Positions 54,642 to 64,000 of a DNA stretch of 64,000 nt are shown here, one piece after another (the stretch's first letter is position 1; the number at the start of each line of letters is the position of its first letter). Made by a program: the position numbers and the translations under genes. The DNA comes from Azolla caroliniana (taxonomy: Eukaryota; Polypodiophyta). The DNA is taken from NCBI GenBank assembly GCA_043228905.1, contig JBHGNT010000016.1, positions 9,052,001-9,116,000 of the forward strand, in the 5' to 3' direction. The notes under the pieces are model-generated. The model saw nothing but the letters and a program-made list of their open reading frames with translations, searched no databases and was not told where the DNA came from.

Positions 54642-54746
54642 AGAACAAAGGTCACATCCCTCAAATCTCCGACATTTGATACTAGACCCCATAAGTTATC
54701 TACCATCTCTCTATGTCAATTACGTGAGGAAGGGGGGACTGAGGAT

Positions 54747-55520
54747 ATGTTTGTCTTCGCAATAGTGGCAACTCCGTCATCCACCTTACATGAAGGGAAC
54801 ATTCAACTACCAGATAAATACAAAGAGTTTTCAGATGTCTTTGATAAGGTGAAGGCCAATACATTGCCAGAGCATCGGCCATACGACTGCCCTATTGACT
54901 TGCAACCGGGGAAAGAACCTCCATGGGGCCCAATTTATAATCTTTCCCCTGTAGAGCTAGAGACTTTGCGGGAATATATCGATGAGAATCTCGCAAATGG
55001 ATTCATTCGGCATTCTAGATCCCCTGCTAGTGCACCTATCTTCTTCGTTAAGAAAAAGAATGGGTCTCTTAGGTTGGTCGTGGATTATTGAGGGCTAAAC
55101 AAAGTGACCATCCGGAATCGATATGCTTTACCGTTAATCCCGAATCTTTTGGAACGTCTTGGTGGAGCAAAATATTTCACAAAGTTGGACCTTCGTGGTG
55201 CATATAATCTAGTTCGGATTCATCTAGGGGATGAATGGAAGACTGCTTTTCGCACTCGCTATGGACATTTTGAGTATACTGTGATGCCATTCGGACTCAC
55301 GAATGCACCTGCAGTTTTCTAGCATATGGCAAATGATATTTTTCGAGATTTTCTCGATATCTTCACTATAGTTTACCTAGATGACATTTTGATCTATTCG
55401 AAGACCCAAGAGGAACATGATGAACATGTTCGTCAGGTACTACGTCGGCTACGAGAATATGGTCTCTATGCAAAATTAGAAAAGTGGAATTTTTGGGGTA
55501 TGTTGTATCCTTAGATGGTA
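54747..55520 (+). pseudogene. Gyp-4 reverse transcriptase (broken)
   Basis: 54747-55091: 'YKEFSDVFDKVKANTLPEHR', 'YDCPIDLQPGKEPPWGPIYN' and 'FFVKKKNGSLRLVVDY'. 55104-55322: '[20 protein letters not shown]' and '[13 protein letters not shown]'. 55326-55514: '[20 protein letters not shown]'. Stops TGA 55089-55091 and TAG 55320-55322 replace the expected Arg and Gln codons, again transitions. A frameshift near 55490 passes into the RNase H frame. The wording is that of the Tf1/sushi branch. Confidence 0.9.
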
Positions 55521-56130
55521 TTTCTATGGACCCCATGAAGGTTCAAGCAATTCTAGAGTGGCAGACGACATGCAATGTTTTCTCGGGTTTGCAAACTTTT
55601 ATCGGAAATTTATTAAAAATTATTTTAAGGTCGTGCTTCCGCTCACTCAACTCACACAAAAATCAACCATTCATTTGGAGTTCGGATGCAGCCAAGGCAT
55701 TTGAAAGTTTAAAACAGGCGTTTACAACGGCACCGATATTAGCACATGTCGACCCAACAAAACGCTTCATCCTTGAAGCTGATGCATCCGATTTTGAACT
55801 AGGAAGTGTCTTGTCGTAGACTGGAGATGACGGAGAGCTACATCCTATCGCCTTTCATTCCCAAAAGTTTGAAACTGCAGAGATCAACTACAAGATCCAT
55901 GGCAAAGAACTTCTTGCAATCATGGACTCTTTTCTACAATGGCGACATTTTCTAGAAGGCTCTTCTCAGCAAATCATTGTCTACAATGATCATAAGAACT
56001 TGACATATTTCCAAAATGCTCGAGTCCCGAGTCGGCGACAAGCCCGGTGGGCGCAACTTTTGACTCACTTTGACTTTGTAATCATATATCACCCTGGGAT
56101 GCAACAAGGTAAAGAAGATGCGCTTTCTCG
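55484..56130 (+). pseudogene. Gyp-4 RNase H
   Basis: 55484-55819 covers the connection ('[20 protein letters not shown]', '[18 protein letters not shown]') and the start of RNase H ('FILEADASDFELGSVLS', with the first catalytic Asp). A TAG at 55817-55819 takes the place of Gln. 55922-56130 completes it ('IMDSFLQWRHFLEGSS', 'VYNDHKNLTYFQNARV', 'DALSRHY'). Confidence 0.88.
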
Positions 56131-57355
56131 ACACTATTATATGGAACTTCGTCCAAGGGAACCTGCATTTGAGCATAAAAAACAAATCCTTTTGGGTCCT
56201 AATTGCCTACGATTAATGGTAGTTAATGCCATAACAACACTTGAAGATTCCACTCTTCTTGATTCCATTCGAGATCATATGGCCACTGATGAATTTGCCA
56301 AGGAGGTTTTGGATCATATTGTCCCAGATCGTGCTTCTAGTTCGCAGTTGAAAAACCCTCATCAGGACTATCGTTTGTTCTATTGGCATGGTGGTTTTCT
56401 ATTTCGACAAAACCTATTGTATGTTCCTGATGGTCCCCCACGACTACAAGTTCTACAACATTTCCATGACTCACCAATGGCTGGACATTTTGGAGTTCGC
56501 AAAACTCTAGAATTAGTTTCTCGACAATATTGGTGGCCTCTCCTTCGTCATTTTGTTGGGGAGTATGTTCGCAACTGTGATACCTGTTGTCGATCTAAGA
56601 GTCCTCACCACCGATCCTATGGCTTACTACAACCACTTCCCATTCTGGAAAATCCTTGGAAGTCTATATCCTTGGATTTCATTACCGATCTCCTAGTTTC
56701 AAAAGGTTATGATGCAATTCTCACAGTGGTTGATCGACTTACCAAAATGGCACATTTCGTGCCATGTATGAAGTCTATTACTAGTCAAGAGGTGGTTGAT
56801 CTAGTTATGCGGGAGGTATTTAAGCACCATGGTCTTCCAGATGATATTATTAGTGATCGGGGTCAACAATTTATTTCAAAGTTTTGGAAGCATATACTCA
56901 AACTTCTCCAATTTTCGGCTAAGCTTTCTTCGGGCTATCATCCTGAGACTTACGGCCAAACTGAGCGTACCAACCAGACATTGGAGCAATATCTTCGTTG
57001 TGTCATTAACTACCAACAAGATGATTGGGTTGATTTTCTGCACTTGGCTGAATTCACTTACAACAACGCGGTCCATTCTTCTACGGGTTATTCCCCATTT
57101 TTCGCAAATACGGGCCACCATCCTCGGTGGACAATGCATACGCATCCACAAGTGCCTACCAACCCTGCTGCTGCGGATCGTCTTAGTTGCCTCCAAGAAA
57201 TTCATGCTGCTATTCTTCACAATTTACATGATGCACAAGTTACACACAAGAGGCTTGTGGATCGTCATCGCCTTAGATTCCTCCAAAAAATTCTGTGTTT
57301 GGGATCGTGTATGGCTTCTCCAACACAACATCAAGGCTACTCGGCCTTGTGGTAA
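56131..57355 (+). pseudogene. Gyp-4 integrase
   Basis: One open frame (from 55922) holds the HHCC zinc region ('FHDSPMAGHFGVRKTLEL...CDTCCRSK') and the catalytic core ('ISLDFITDLLVSKGYDAIL', 'IISDRGQQFISKFWKHIL', 'SSGYHPETYGQTERTNQTLE' with the Glu region). The 'YNNAVHSSTGYSPFFAN' block follows. A frameshift at about 57290 moves to the frame that continues to the chromodomain. Confidence 0.92.
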
Positions 57356-57764
57356 ATTGGATTACCAATGTTTTGGCCCATACATGATCACTGGTAAGAT
57401 AAGTGATGTTGCATATCGTCTTGGCCTCCCTCCGGTCTTCCATGTATCCCTTTTAGAACCTTACACTAGCAGTTCAATTCCGGGCTGTATTACAACTCCT
57501 CCGCCACCAGTTGCGTTCTTGGAAGGACCCGAATTTAAGGTTGCCACCATTCTCGATTCTAAAATCGTGCGCAACAAGTTGTATTAGTTGGTTGATTGGT
57601 TGGGCTATACCCCCAACGATCGAACTTGGGAACCTGCTGCAAATCTTTCCAATGCCGTGGACATGGTCACCATATTTCATCGCGAATATCCTCATAAACT
57701 AGGTCCTACTATGAATCTTACGACCCGTGAGACGTGTCGTCGAAGAAGGGGGATAATGTCATGA
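57290..57764 (+). pseudogene. Gyp-4 integrase tail and chromodomain
   Basis: The shifted frame gives the integrase GPY/F-like region ('LDYQCFGPYMITGKISD', 'HVSLLEPYTSSSIPG'). A chromodomain follows ('FKVATILDSKIVRNKLY', then 'LVDWLGYTPNDRTWEPAANL'). A TAG at 57585-57587 replaces the expected Trp. Chromodomains steer insertion by binding modified histones. The frame then runs through the polypurine tract and ends with TGA inside the LTR (57762-57764). Confidence 0.85.
57743..57756 (+). other. Gyp-4 polypurine tract
   Basis: AAGAAGGGGGATAA directly precedes the 3' LTR. Confidence 0.88.
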
Positions 57765-58236
57765 CGACACTCACATTTTGTCTGGAAAGGAATTGAACCC
57801 ACAACCTTATTATACGCATGTCAAATCCTTAACCATTGTAATAACAAGTTTATGTGTATTGTTTTTAGAATATATAATCTAATATCATAAGGATATTCTG
57901 AATTACTTTATATTCTAGAATGTCCTAGAGTATTCTAGAGTGTTCTATATGCTAGACCTTTTAGAATACGCTATAAACCTTCTAGATTACTAGATTACCC
58001 CATAATATTCTAGAGTGTTCTAGATTACTCTATAGAGAGTTATAAATAAGGAGTTATCAACCATCCAAAAACCAAATTGGTTCAACGCCATCCTATAGCT
58101 CCCTATTGCCTACTATGTGTACTCCATCTTAGATCGCAATACAATACTTTCTTTTCAATTCTCTCTTTCTGCCTCATCAATATATCTCGTTACCTTTTTT
58201 CTCTCTCTTTCTTCTCTTTTTATCTTTGTCTTGACA
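57757..58236 (+). repeat. Gyp-4 3' LTR
   Basis: Matches the 5' LTR with about ten differences. It keeps TGTCA...TGACA ends, the TATAAATAA box and the same AAATTGGTTCAA sequence. Confidence 0.95.
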
Positions 58237-58241
58237 TAAGG

Positions 58242-58466
58242 TGGTTTGGACCGTATGTGGTGAAGAGTGCCAACGACAATGCCACCTACCACCTTGCAGA
58301 GCTAGACGGATCAAGGTTGGCCATACCCATTGTGGGGAAAAGAGTAAAGATCTTCAAGAAAAGACAAAATGAGAGTCCTGACCTCGATGACCTCAACAAT
58401 AAAGATGGTAGGACGGAACCCGCGAACATGAGCGAGGTTAATGAGGACGTGGAGGAATCAAATTGA
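58242..58466 (+). pseudogene. Gyp-3 integrase C-terminal tail
   Basis: Directly after the Gyp-4 right-hand target duplication the frame 'WFGPYVVKSANDNATYHL' and 'ELDGSRLAIPIVGKRVKIF' continues the integrase C-terminal domain that was broken at 52516. It ends with an acidic tail and TGA at 58464-58466. This continuity proves the nesting. Confidence 0.9.
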
Positions 58467-58534
58467 TCACTGGAACCGAAATCTCACACTCTCTTTTTGG
58501 CACGTACTGGAGGACGTGCGGTTTGGTGGGGCTG

Positions 58535-59008
58535 TGTTAAGAGTCTATTACTAATCAATAGACCAAATCAAGTAAAAAGGAAGAAAATAGATTGGATAGA
58601 AGAACCCGTTCCACCCGACCACCCCCGAGCTATGATCTAGACATAGCCAACCTACCACCGACGTCCCATACCGCCGGATATTAGGATGACTAATACCTTG
58701 GAAGAGATAAACACGATCGTCGAGACGAAAGCCTAGCCCACACCACCGGTGTCTACGACAGCAGCCTTCCGACGTGATGATCCTTATGAGAGTAGCTAAG
58801 CCTCATATTTATACCTTTTCCTAGGCCCCTTGAATAGATGTGCCTTTCTAAAAGGCTCTCTATTCATTGGTTGTCTAAATCATGATAGTGCATGCACATA
58901 TCATTCATTCTATCCAATCATTAGTCCCCTTTTTAATAATAGTGAACATACCCTTCACTAATGTAAATATTAGTGACCTACCCTCACCAACGTTATGTGT
59001 ACATAACA
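58535..59008 (-). repeat. Gyp-5 3' LTR
   Basis: On the + strand it runs TGTTAAGAGTC to TACATAACA. On the - strand TATAAATATGAGG near 58810 is a TATA box. The inner edge abuts AGTAGGGGAGTA (59009-59020), the polypurine tract. Assignment to Gyp-5 rather than Gyp-3 rests on the TATA orientation and the adjacent tract. Confidence 0.75.
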
Positions 59009-59015
59009 TACTCCC

Positions 59016-61190
59016 CTACTTCAAAAGATTGCACTCTTGCAATATAAAGTGAGGAAATTGTGCCTTAAGCGAATGCTCGCGTTCCCATGTGGCATCATCA
59101 ATAGGTTTATCCATCCATTTGATCTTGAATAGCCGAATCTCTTTAGAACGTAAACGTTTAGTACGAGAATCAAGAATTCGTTCAGGAACATGAGATTTGT
59201 AAGAAAAATCCTCTAATGTTACAAGATCTTGGATTGTGATGGTGTTATCACCAGAGCCTAAAAATGGTTTTAGACGACTGACGTGAAAAACAGGATGAAT
59301 ACCAACGTTACGAGGTAAGGCAAGGTGATAAGCAGATGACCCAACTCGCTTAAGGATTTCAAATGGGCCACAATATCGTGGGGCTAACTTAGCGCACTTG
59401 CCCGTAGATAATGACATAGAATCAGTCGGGACACGCAAAAAAACTTTTTGACTAATAGTAAATGCACGAGGACGTCTATCCTAATCAGCATAAAATCGAG
59501 CACGATCTTGAGCTGTCTTGACATTTTCTTTGGCAATATGCAACATTTGGTTCATGTCTTGCAAAAAATTGCGTGTACTGTCTAATGTATCACGATGAAT
59601 CGTGACATCAACTGGGGCACGTGGCTGAAAACCATACATCAACATAAAAGGACTATATCCAGTGGATGTATGTTTAGAGCTATTATAGGCAAATTCTAAG
59701 ATAGGAAGGTATTGCTCCCACTTAGAAGGGGTTTTTGCTACATAAGCTCGAAGCATGTCCTCAATAATTTGATTAACTCGTTCAGTTTGTCCATTAGACT
59801 GAGGATGATCTGCGGAACTCATGCTCAACGTAGTTTCTAGTTTCTTAAAGACCTGAGTCCAAAAGTCACTAGTAAACTTGGAATCTCGATCACTAACAAT
59901 ATCCATCGGTAATCCATAAAAACGAAATAACTCATCAACAAATTGATAAGCCAATTGTTGAGCGGTTACCGTGGTTTTTGTAGGAATAAATCTAGCTAAT
60001 TTTGTTAGCCTGTCAACGACAACCCATATGGCATCATGACCCCTCTGTGTACGAGGTAAACTAACAATAAAATCCATCGAGATACTTTCCCATTTATTGT
60101 TGGGAATATCTAAGGGATGTAAAAGACCAGCAGCTTTAAGTCGTTCCGACTTATTAATCTGACATTGTAAGCATTGAGTTACGTATTTATGCACGTCAGA
60201 GCGCATCTTAGGCCAGAAAAAAGTACACGAGATGAGAACGAGTGTGCGTTGTATTCCAGGATGACCAGCAGATGGTGCATCATGACATTCATGAAAAATT
60301 TTCTGTTTAACATTTGGTAAATCTGGAACACAGACCTTTCCACTACGGTAGAGCAAACCGTTTGTAATGTGAAAGGTCGCCTTCGAGGGTAGGGTGCTAG
60401 TATCGGCATCTAAACCAGATTCGGCTTTCGTCCAGTATTTTGAGAAATAACTGTCATTAAGGTATTTCCCTCGAAGGTGATCTAAAAGATCAGATTTTAT
60501 TTCCGTGAAGCTAAGCATGTTAACTTCTTTAATGCGACTAAGAGCATCAGCAACGGTGTTCATAGAACCCTTGCGATATCGTATGGAAAAATCAAAATCT
60601 TGCATAAGGTCAGCCCAACGGCCTTTACGACCAACAAGATCGGGCTGGTCACAAAAATACTTTAATGATTGATGGTCTGTTGTAACCACAAATTTATTTC
60701 CATAGAGATAGTGCCTCCATGTTTTAAGTGCGTGTATCACCGCAAACAACTCTTTCTCTTGAACCGAATACCGAGATTGAGCAGCATCAAGCTTCTTACT
60801 TTCAAAAGCAATAGGGTGACCACCTTGATAAAGAACGGCACCAATAGCATAATCACTAGCATCGGTTTCAATTGAGAAAGGCTTAGAAGGGTCTGGTAAT
60901 AGAAGAGTGGGAGCCTAACACACATGCTCCTTGAGTGTCTCAAATGATTTGTCAAGTTGTTCATTCCATGAAATTGGTTTGACAGACTTACGTGGATGAC
61001 CTTTTAAAAGGTCAGTTAATGGCGTAGTCAATTTGGAATAGTTACGAATTGATTTTCGTAAAAATCCAACAAACCCTAAGAATGATCTAAGTTCACGAAT
61101 ATTACGAGGAATGGGCCAAAGTTTAACCTTTTCAATACGAGAAGGTTCAATTTCAACGCCATTTTCTGTAATTAAATGACCTAGGTACAC
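59016..61190 (-). pseudogene. Gyp-5 RT end, RNase H, integrase and chromodomain (two stops)
   Basis: One frame reads 'GHLITENGVEIEPSRIEKVK' (61190), RNase H ('IHALKTWRHYLYGNKFVVTT', 'SMNTVADALSRI'), integrase zinc region ('HECHDAPSAGHPGIQRTLVL...CLQCQINK'), core ('SMDFIVSLPRTQRGHDAIWV', 'VSDRDSKFTSDFW', 'SADHPQSNGQTERVNQI'), GPF block ('RYCGPFEILKRVG') and a chromodomain ('PERILDSRTKRLRSKEIRLF', 'IKWMDKPIDDATWE'). Stops occur at about 60915 and at 59481. The second is TAG where Gyp-2 has CAG. Confidence 0.9.
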
Positions 61191-61199
61191 AATAGATTT

Positions 61200-63419
61200 T
61201 TAGAAGAAGTCACATTTTGAATGTTTTGCATAGAAAGAGTTGTCACGCAACTTTCGCAAAACAAATCGAACATGTTGAACATGATCTTGCAAGGTACGGC
61301 TATATATCAAAATATCATCCAAGAAGACGACAACAAAATCACCGAGTTGATCTCGGAAAACATCATTCATCGCTTGTTGGAATGTGGCTGGAGCATTAGT
61401 CAACCCAAATGGCATGACTAAAAACTCATAATGGCCATAGCGCGTACGAAAAGCGGTTTTAGGAATATCATCCTCGGCGATGCGAATCTGATGATAACCA
61501 GTTCGTAAGTCAATTTTCGTAAAATATCGAGCCCCGTGCAAACGATCAATCAAATCATTGGCACGAGGTAATGGATATGCATTCTTAATTGTCATTTTAT
61601 TCAAACGGCGATAATTGATACACATTCGCCACGAACCTTCCTTCTTCTTGACTAATAGAACTGGCGCACCCCAAGGTGATTTACTATACCTAATGTGGCC
61701 CATACTCAAGTATTCCTTAAGTTGTTTAGCGATCTCATCCTCTTCTAATCGACTAAGTCGGTAAGGTGGAATGCTCACAGGAGCAGCCCCAGGGATGAGT
61801 TCAATTTGATGGTCCACATTACGTTTAGGTGGTAAAGTAAGCGGTAATTCAGTAGGAAACACATCTTGAAAATCCTCTAAAATAGAGTCGAGTAATCGTT
61901 GCTCAAAATGTGGTAATTGTGTGGCGTCAATATTAAAATAATAAAATTGAACCGCAGGATCAATTACACACGAATAAATTAATGAACTAGAATACTCACT
62001 TAAAGATTTAGAAGACACAAGTGAATGAGAAGGAAGTTTGGAACATTGAATAAAATGTTTACAATTATTAAGTTCAAATGTGATTGAGTGATTAACCCAA
62101 TCAATGGACAAAGAAGGGTTTTTATTAAAAAACCAAGGATATCCTAAAATGACATCTGCGGATTGTAATTTCATAACATGAAAGTCAAGCTTCTCCAAAT
62201 AAGTATCTATTTGAATTGGCAGTTGACAAACAATGCCACTGATGTATTGAACGTTTCCATTTGCCATGTGAACTTGATAGATATGATCACTTGCGTTTAT
62301 GTGGAGCTCCATTTGCTGCACAAAGTGATCATTAAGAAAATTGTGAGAACTACCGGAATCAAACAAAAAATGTGCTTGTGTTCCATTGATATATCCGACT
62401 GCTCGGAGTAAATCATTAGGTCCCAGTAAATGTGAAGGAAAAGTGCATTCACATAAACTTAAGTGATTGGTATGAACTTCAACAATATCAAAAGACTCAC
62501 CTGTGTGACTCGTAGATTTGTCTTGAGGAGGGGTGTTCATTGACTTCCTCTCAAGACGACGACAGGTATCCTTTGTGTGGCCCCGTTTCTTGCAATATGC
62601 ACAGAAGAGGTTCGGTTTCTTTGAGTCGCGGTCAAGAGTGTCACTGGATTGCTTACGTTTCCCAATGAACTTGACATTCGGAGTTTTGGCGAACTCAGGT
62701 TTATTGTGGTCTTTCTTGGAAGTCCTATGGTATCGCAGCACAATGTTGATGGCTTCCTCGAAAGTTGTGGGGTCCTTGTCATGGACAATCCAATGATAAT
62801 CCCCATTGGGAATACCATTCAAAAAACAAGCGACAAACCATTTCTCACCCGTAAGTCCCGATTTTTGGATCTGGGTCCGAGCGTGATGCACATAATCCTC
62901 GAGAGAGGTAAATGGCTTACTAGACAATGTGAGCAAGTGTTGCGCTTGTTCGGTTTGAGAAGGTGGCTGCAAGAATTGTTTCTTAAAAACATCAACGAAA
63001 CCTTCCCAAGTTGTGGGTAAGTTTTTTGCGGTCCTTAGGCCACGCCACCAAGCAGCAGCTCGGCCACCTAACTCACGACCGACATAACCAATTTTTACTG
63101 CATCGGGCTTGGGATGAAGCTCAAAGTGAGACTCCCAACGACCAAGCCAAGTGCTAATAGCCTCCTCGGTTCTTTCTTTCTTATCTCCCTTGAAAGGCGT
63201 GACTACGAAGGAAGGTTCACCTTCTTTCTTGGACTCAATAGTTAATTCTTGGAATTTCTTTTCCAATGCCATATTGGCCTGTCTCATTTCGGCCAATTGA
63301 TTCAAGGTAGTAGTGAGCAATTGCTCAATAGTGATCTCAGCTTGTGTGCGAGATGCGGATTGGGGTTGAGAGGTCTCATTTGGAGAGATCGTTCCAACTG
63401 CGTTCAAAACTTGTTCCAT
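61200..63419 (-). pseudogene. Gyp-5 gag, protease and RT (open until a TAA at 61202)
   Basis: ATG at 63419 opens 739 codons: a coiled N-terminus, gag ('[20 protein letters not shown]', '[20 protein letters not shown]'), zinc knuckle '[14 protein letters not shown]' near 62600, protease '[17 protein letters not shown]', and RT ('[19 protein letters not shown]', '[20 protein letters not shown]', '[15 protein letters not shown]', '[13 protein letters not shown]'). The TAA at 61202-61200 replaces a CAA kept in Gyp-2. Without it the frame would continue into the next segment. Gag-pol of this lineage is made as one polyprotein. Confidence 0.93.
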
Positions 63420-64000
63420 GATGCACGCTGTGGGTATGCAATAAAATAAGGAGGTTCAGAAAATACACAAGCAAAATGAATGCTTGAAATTTTGATTGAA
63501 AGAACTTTATCCAAGAAAGTATCTCATGTCTTTACCCCTCTAGACATATGAGATGTGATTCGAGATCCGATAACTATGGTAACACTATGGTGTTTTAAAA
63601 ACCATGGGGGAAAACATAGCTAAGATGTATTTCTCGGATCTCTATCTTGAGTAATCATGGCGGCTCCCCGAGGCTCAACCATGGTTCTTACATCAATGAA
63701 ATTTCCTAGATAGCCTTATATTAATGCCAACCCATCATGTATTATATAGTCGAGAAAGTGTATTACGTGAAAAAACAAGTGCACTCACAAGTAATATTCT
63801 AGTCTTGCGAGCAATAAGCAAACGTGATGATAAAATGATAAAATAAGGCACTACTCATAAGAGTTAAGTAGTGACGAAAACAAGGGTAAAAAAAAAAGAA
63901 CCCATGTGTTACCTACGAAAAAAACAATGTCACAAATAAATGGGAAGTGCAAGGTATGCACATATACATCCCAATATGATTGTTATAACTTGCACAATTG
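63420..64000 (-). other. Gyp-5 untranslated leader
   Basis: About 580 bp upstream of the gag ATG without coding potential. I see neither the partner of the LTR at 58535-59008 nor a clear primer site, so the 5' LTR must begin further right. Confidence 0.55.

Larger units (their letters stand above)
52517..58236 (+). mobile_element. Gyp-4: Tf1/sushi-type chromovirus with self-complementary primer site
   Basis: LTRs of 481 and 480 bp (52517-52997, 57757-58236) differ at about ten places by eye. The flanks GAAGG (52512-52516) and TAAGG (58237-58241) are a target duplication with one mismatch inside the Gyp-3 integrase. Gag, protease, RT, RNase H, integrase and a C-terminal chromodomain lie in one orientation. 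RT and integrase wording places it nearest the Tf1/sushi group known from fungi and vertebrates. Most stops are single C:G to T:A changes. Confidence 0.9.
42271..58534 (+). mobile_element. Gyp-3: old Ty3/gypsy element split by TRG-1 and Gyp-4
   Basis: On the + strand a leader or 5' LTR with TATA (CTATAAAAGAG near 42485) is followed by gag, protease, RT and RNase H up to 47113. TRG-1 interrupts, integrase runs 51396-52516, Gyp-4 interrupts, and the integrase tail lies at 58242-58466. Both interruptions have near-perfect 5-bp target duplications and coding frames continue across them. On the right it is cut at 58534 by the LTR of Gyp-5 just after a G-rich tract, so its own 3' LTR is not in the window. 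Confidence 0.85.
58535..64000 (-). mobile_element. Gyp-5: chromodomain Ty3/gypsy element, 5' LTR off window
   Basis: In - orientation: leader (64000-63420), gag-protease-RT (63419-61203), remaining RT, RNase H, integrase and chromodomain (61190-59016), polypurine tract and 3' LTR (59008-58535). It is the same family as Gyp-2. Three stops interrupt an otherwise readable gag-pol frame. It cut Gyp-3 just past its integrase. The second LTR is beyond 64000. Confidence 0.9.

Noticed and set aside
58535-59008. This LTR as the 3' LTR of Gyp-3
   Set aside because: Its TATA box points to - strand transcription and the neighbouring polypurine tract is in - orientation, which fits Gyp-5; it also does not resemble 42271-42842.

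Overview
This window looks like intergenic land-plant nuclear DNA. It is dominated by nested LTR retrotransposons, with one full non-LTR (LINE, L1-type) element and a single gene that looks like host sequence. The plant affinity rests on Tnt1-like copia elements primed by initiator tRNA-Met, chromodomain gypsy elements, an L1 element with a DUF4283-type ORF1 and a zf-RVT tail, and a plant-type membrane protein gene. The mix of gypsy lineages, including a Tf1/sushi-like one, together with very rich simple repeats, makes a seed-free plant (fern or lycophyte) my best guess. I cannot name the species.

Layout. 1-8776: an old gypsy element (Gyp-1, +), split by a very young copia element (Cop-1, 2101-7784, 815-bp LTRs, target duplication TAATC). 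8.8-11.0 kb: an ACAT/ATAC-rich simple-repeat and minisatellite block. 11.1-23.3 kb: a gypsy fragment (Gyp-2, -), split by two copia elements in - orientation. Cop-2 (13434-18732) carries an extra 3' ORF. Cop-3 (18733-22881) has both LTRs but no matching target duplication. 23.3-30.9 kb: low-copy DNA with one intronless gene (25126-27180, -) for a membrane-anchored, glycosyltransferase-like protein of unknown function, preceded by a microsatellite-rich upstream region. 30.9-37.6 kb: a nearly complete L1 LINE (-) whose ORF1 stop and ORF2 start overlap as ATGA. 38.0 kb: a tRNA-like remnant. 38.8-42.3 kb: a copia fragment (Cop-4, -) and an LTR related to that of Cop-1. 42.3-58.5 kb: a second old gypsy lineage (Gyp-3, +), split by a gag-only element (TRG-1, 47114-51395) and by a Tf1/sushi-type chromovirus (Gyp-4, 52517-58236). 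58.5-64 kb: Gyp-5 (-), a fuller copy of the Gyp-2 family that runs off the right edge.

How the parts fit. No pathway is encoded. The window is a history of insertions, and the order can be read from nesting: Gyp-1 is older than Cop-1, Gyp-2 older than Cop-2/Cop-3, and Gyp-3 older than TRG-1 and Gyp-4. Most premature stops are explained by C:G to T:A transitions, as expected from deamination of methylated DNA.

Most notable observations. (1) Gyp-4 has no recognisable tRNA primer site. Instead, a 12-nt sequence 2 nt past its 5' LTR is perfectly complementary to the predicted 5' end of its own transcript, which is the arrangement of the self-priming Tf1/sushi group. (2) Cop-2 has a ~240-codon charged ORF with a zinc-knuckle-like motif between pol and its 3' LTR, bracketed by two copies of the polypurine tract. 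(3) TRG-1 is a pol-less element carrying gag and a coiled-coil ORF, with an inverted-LTR tail enclosed by its target duplication.
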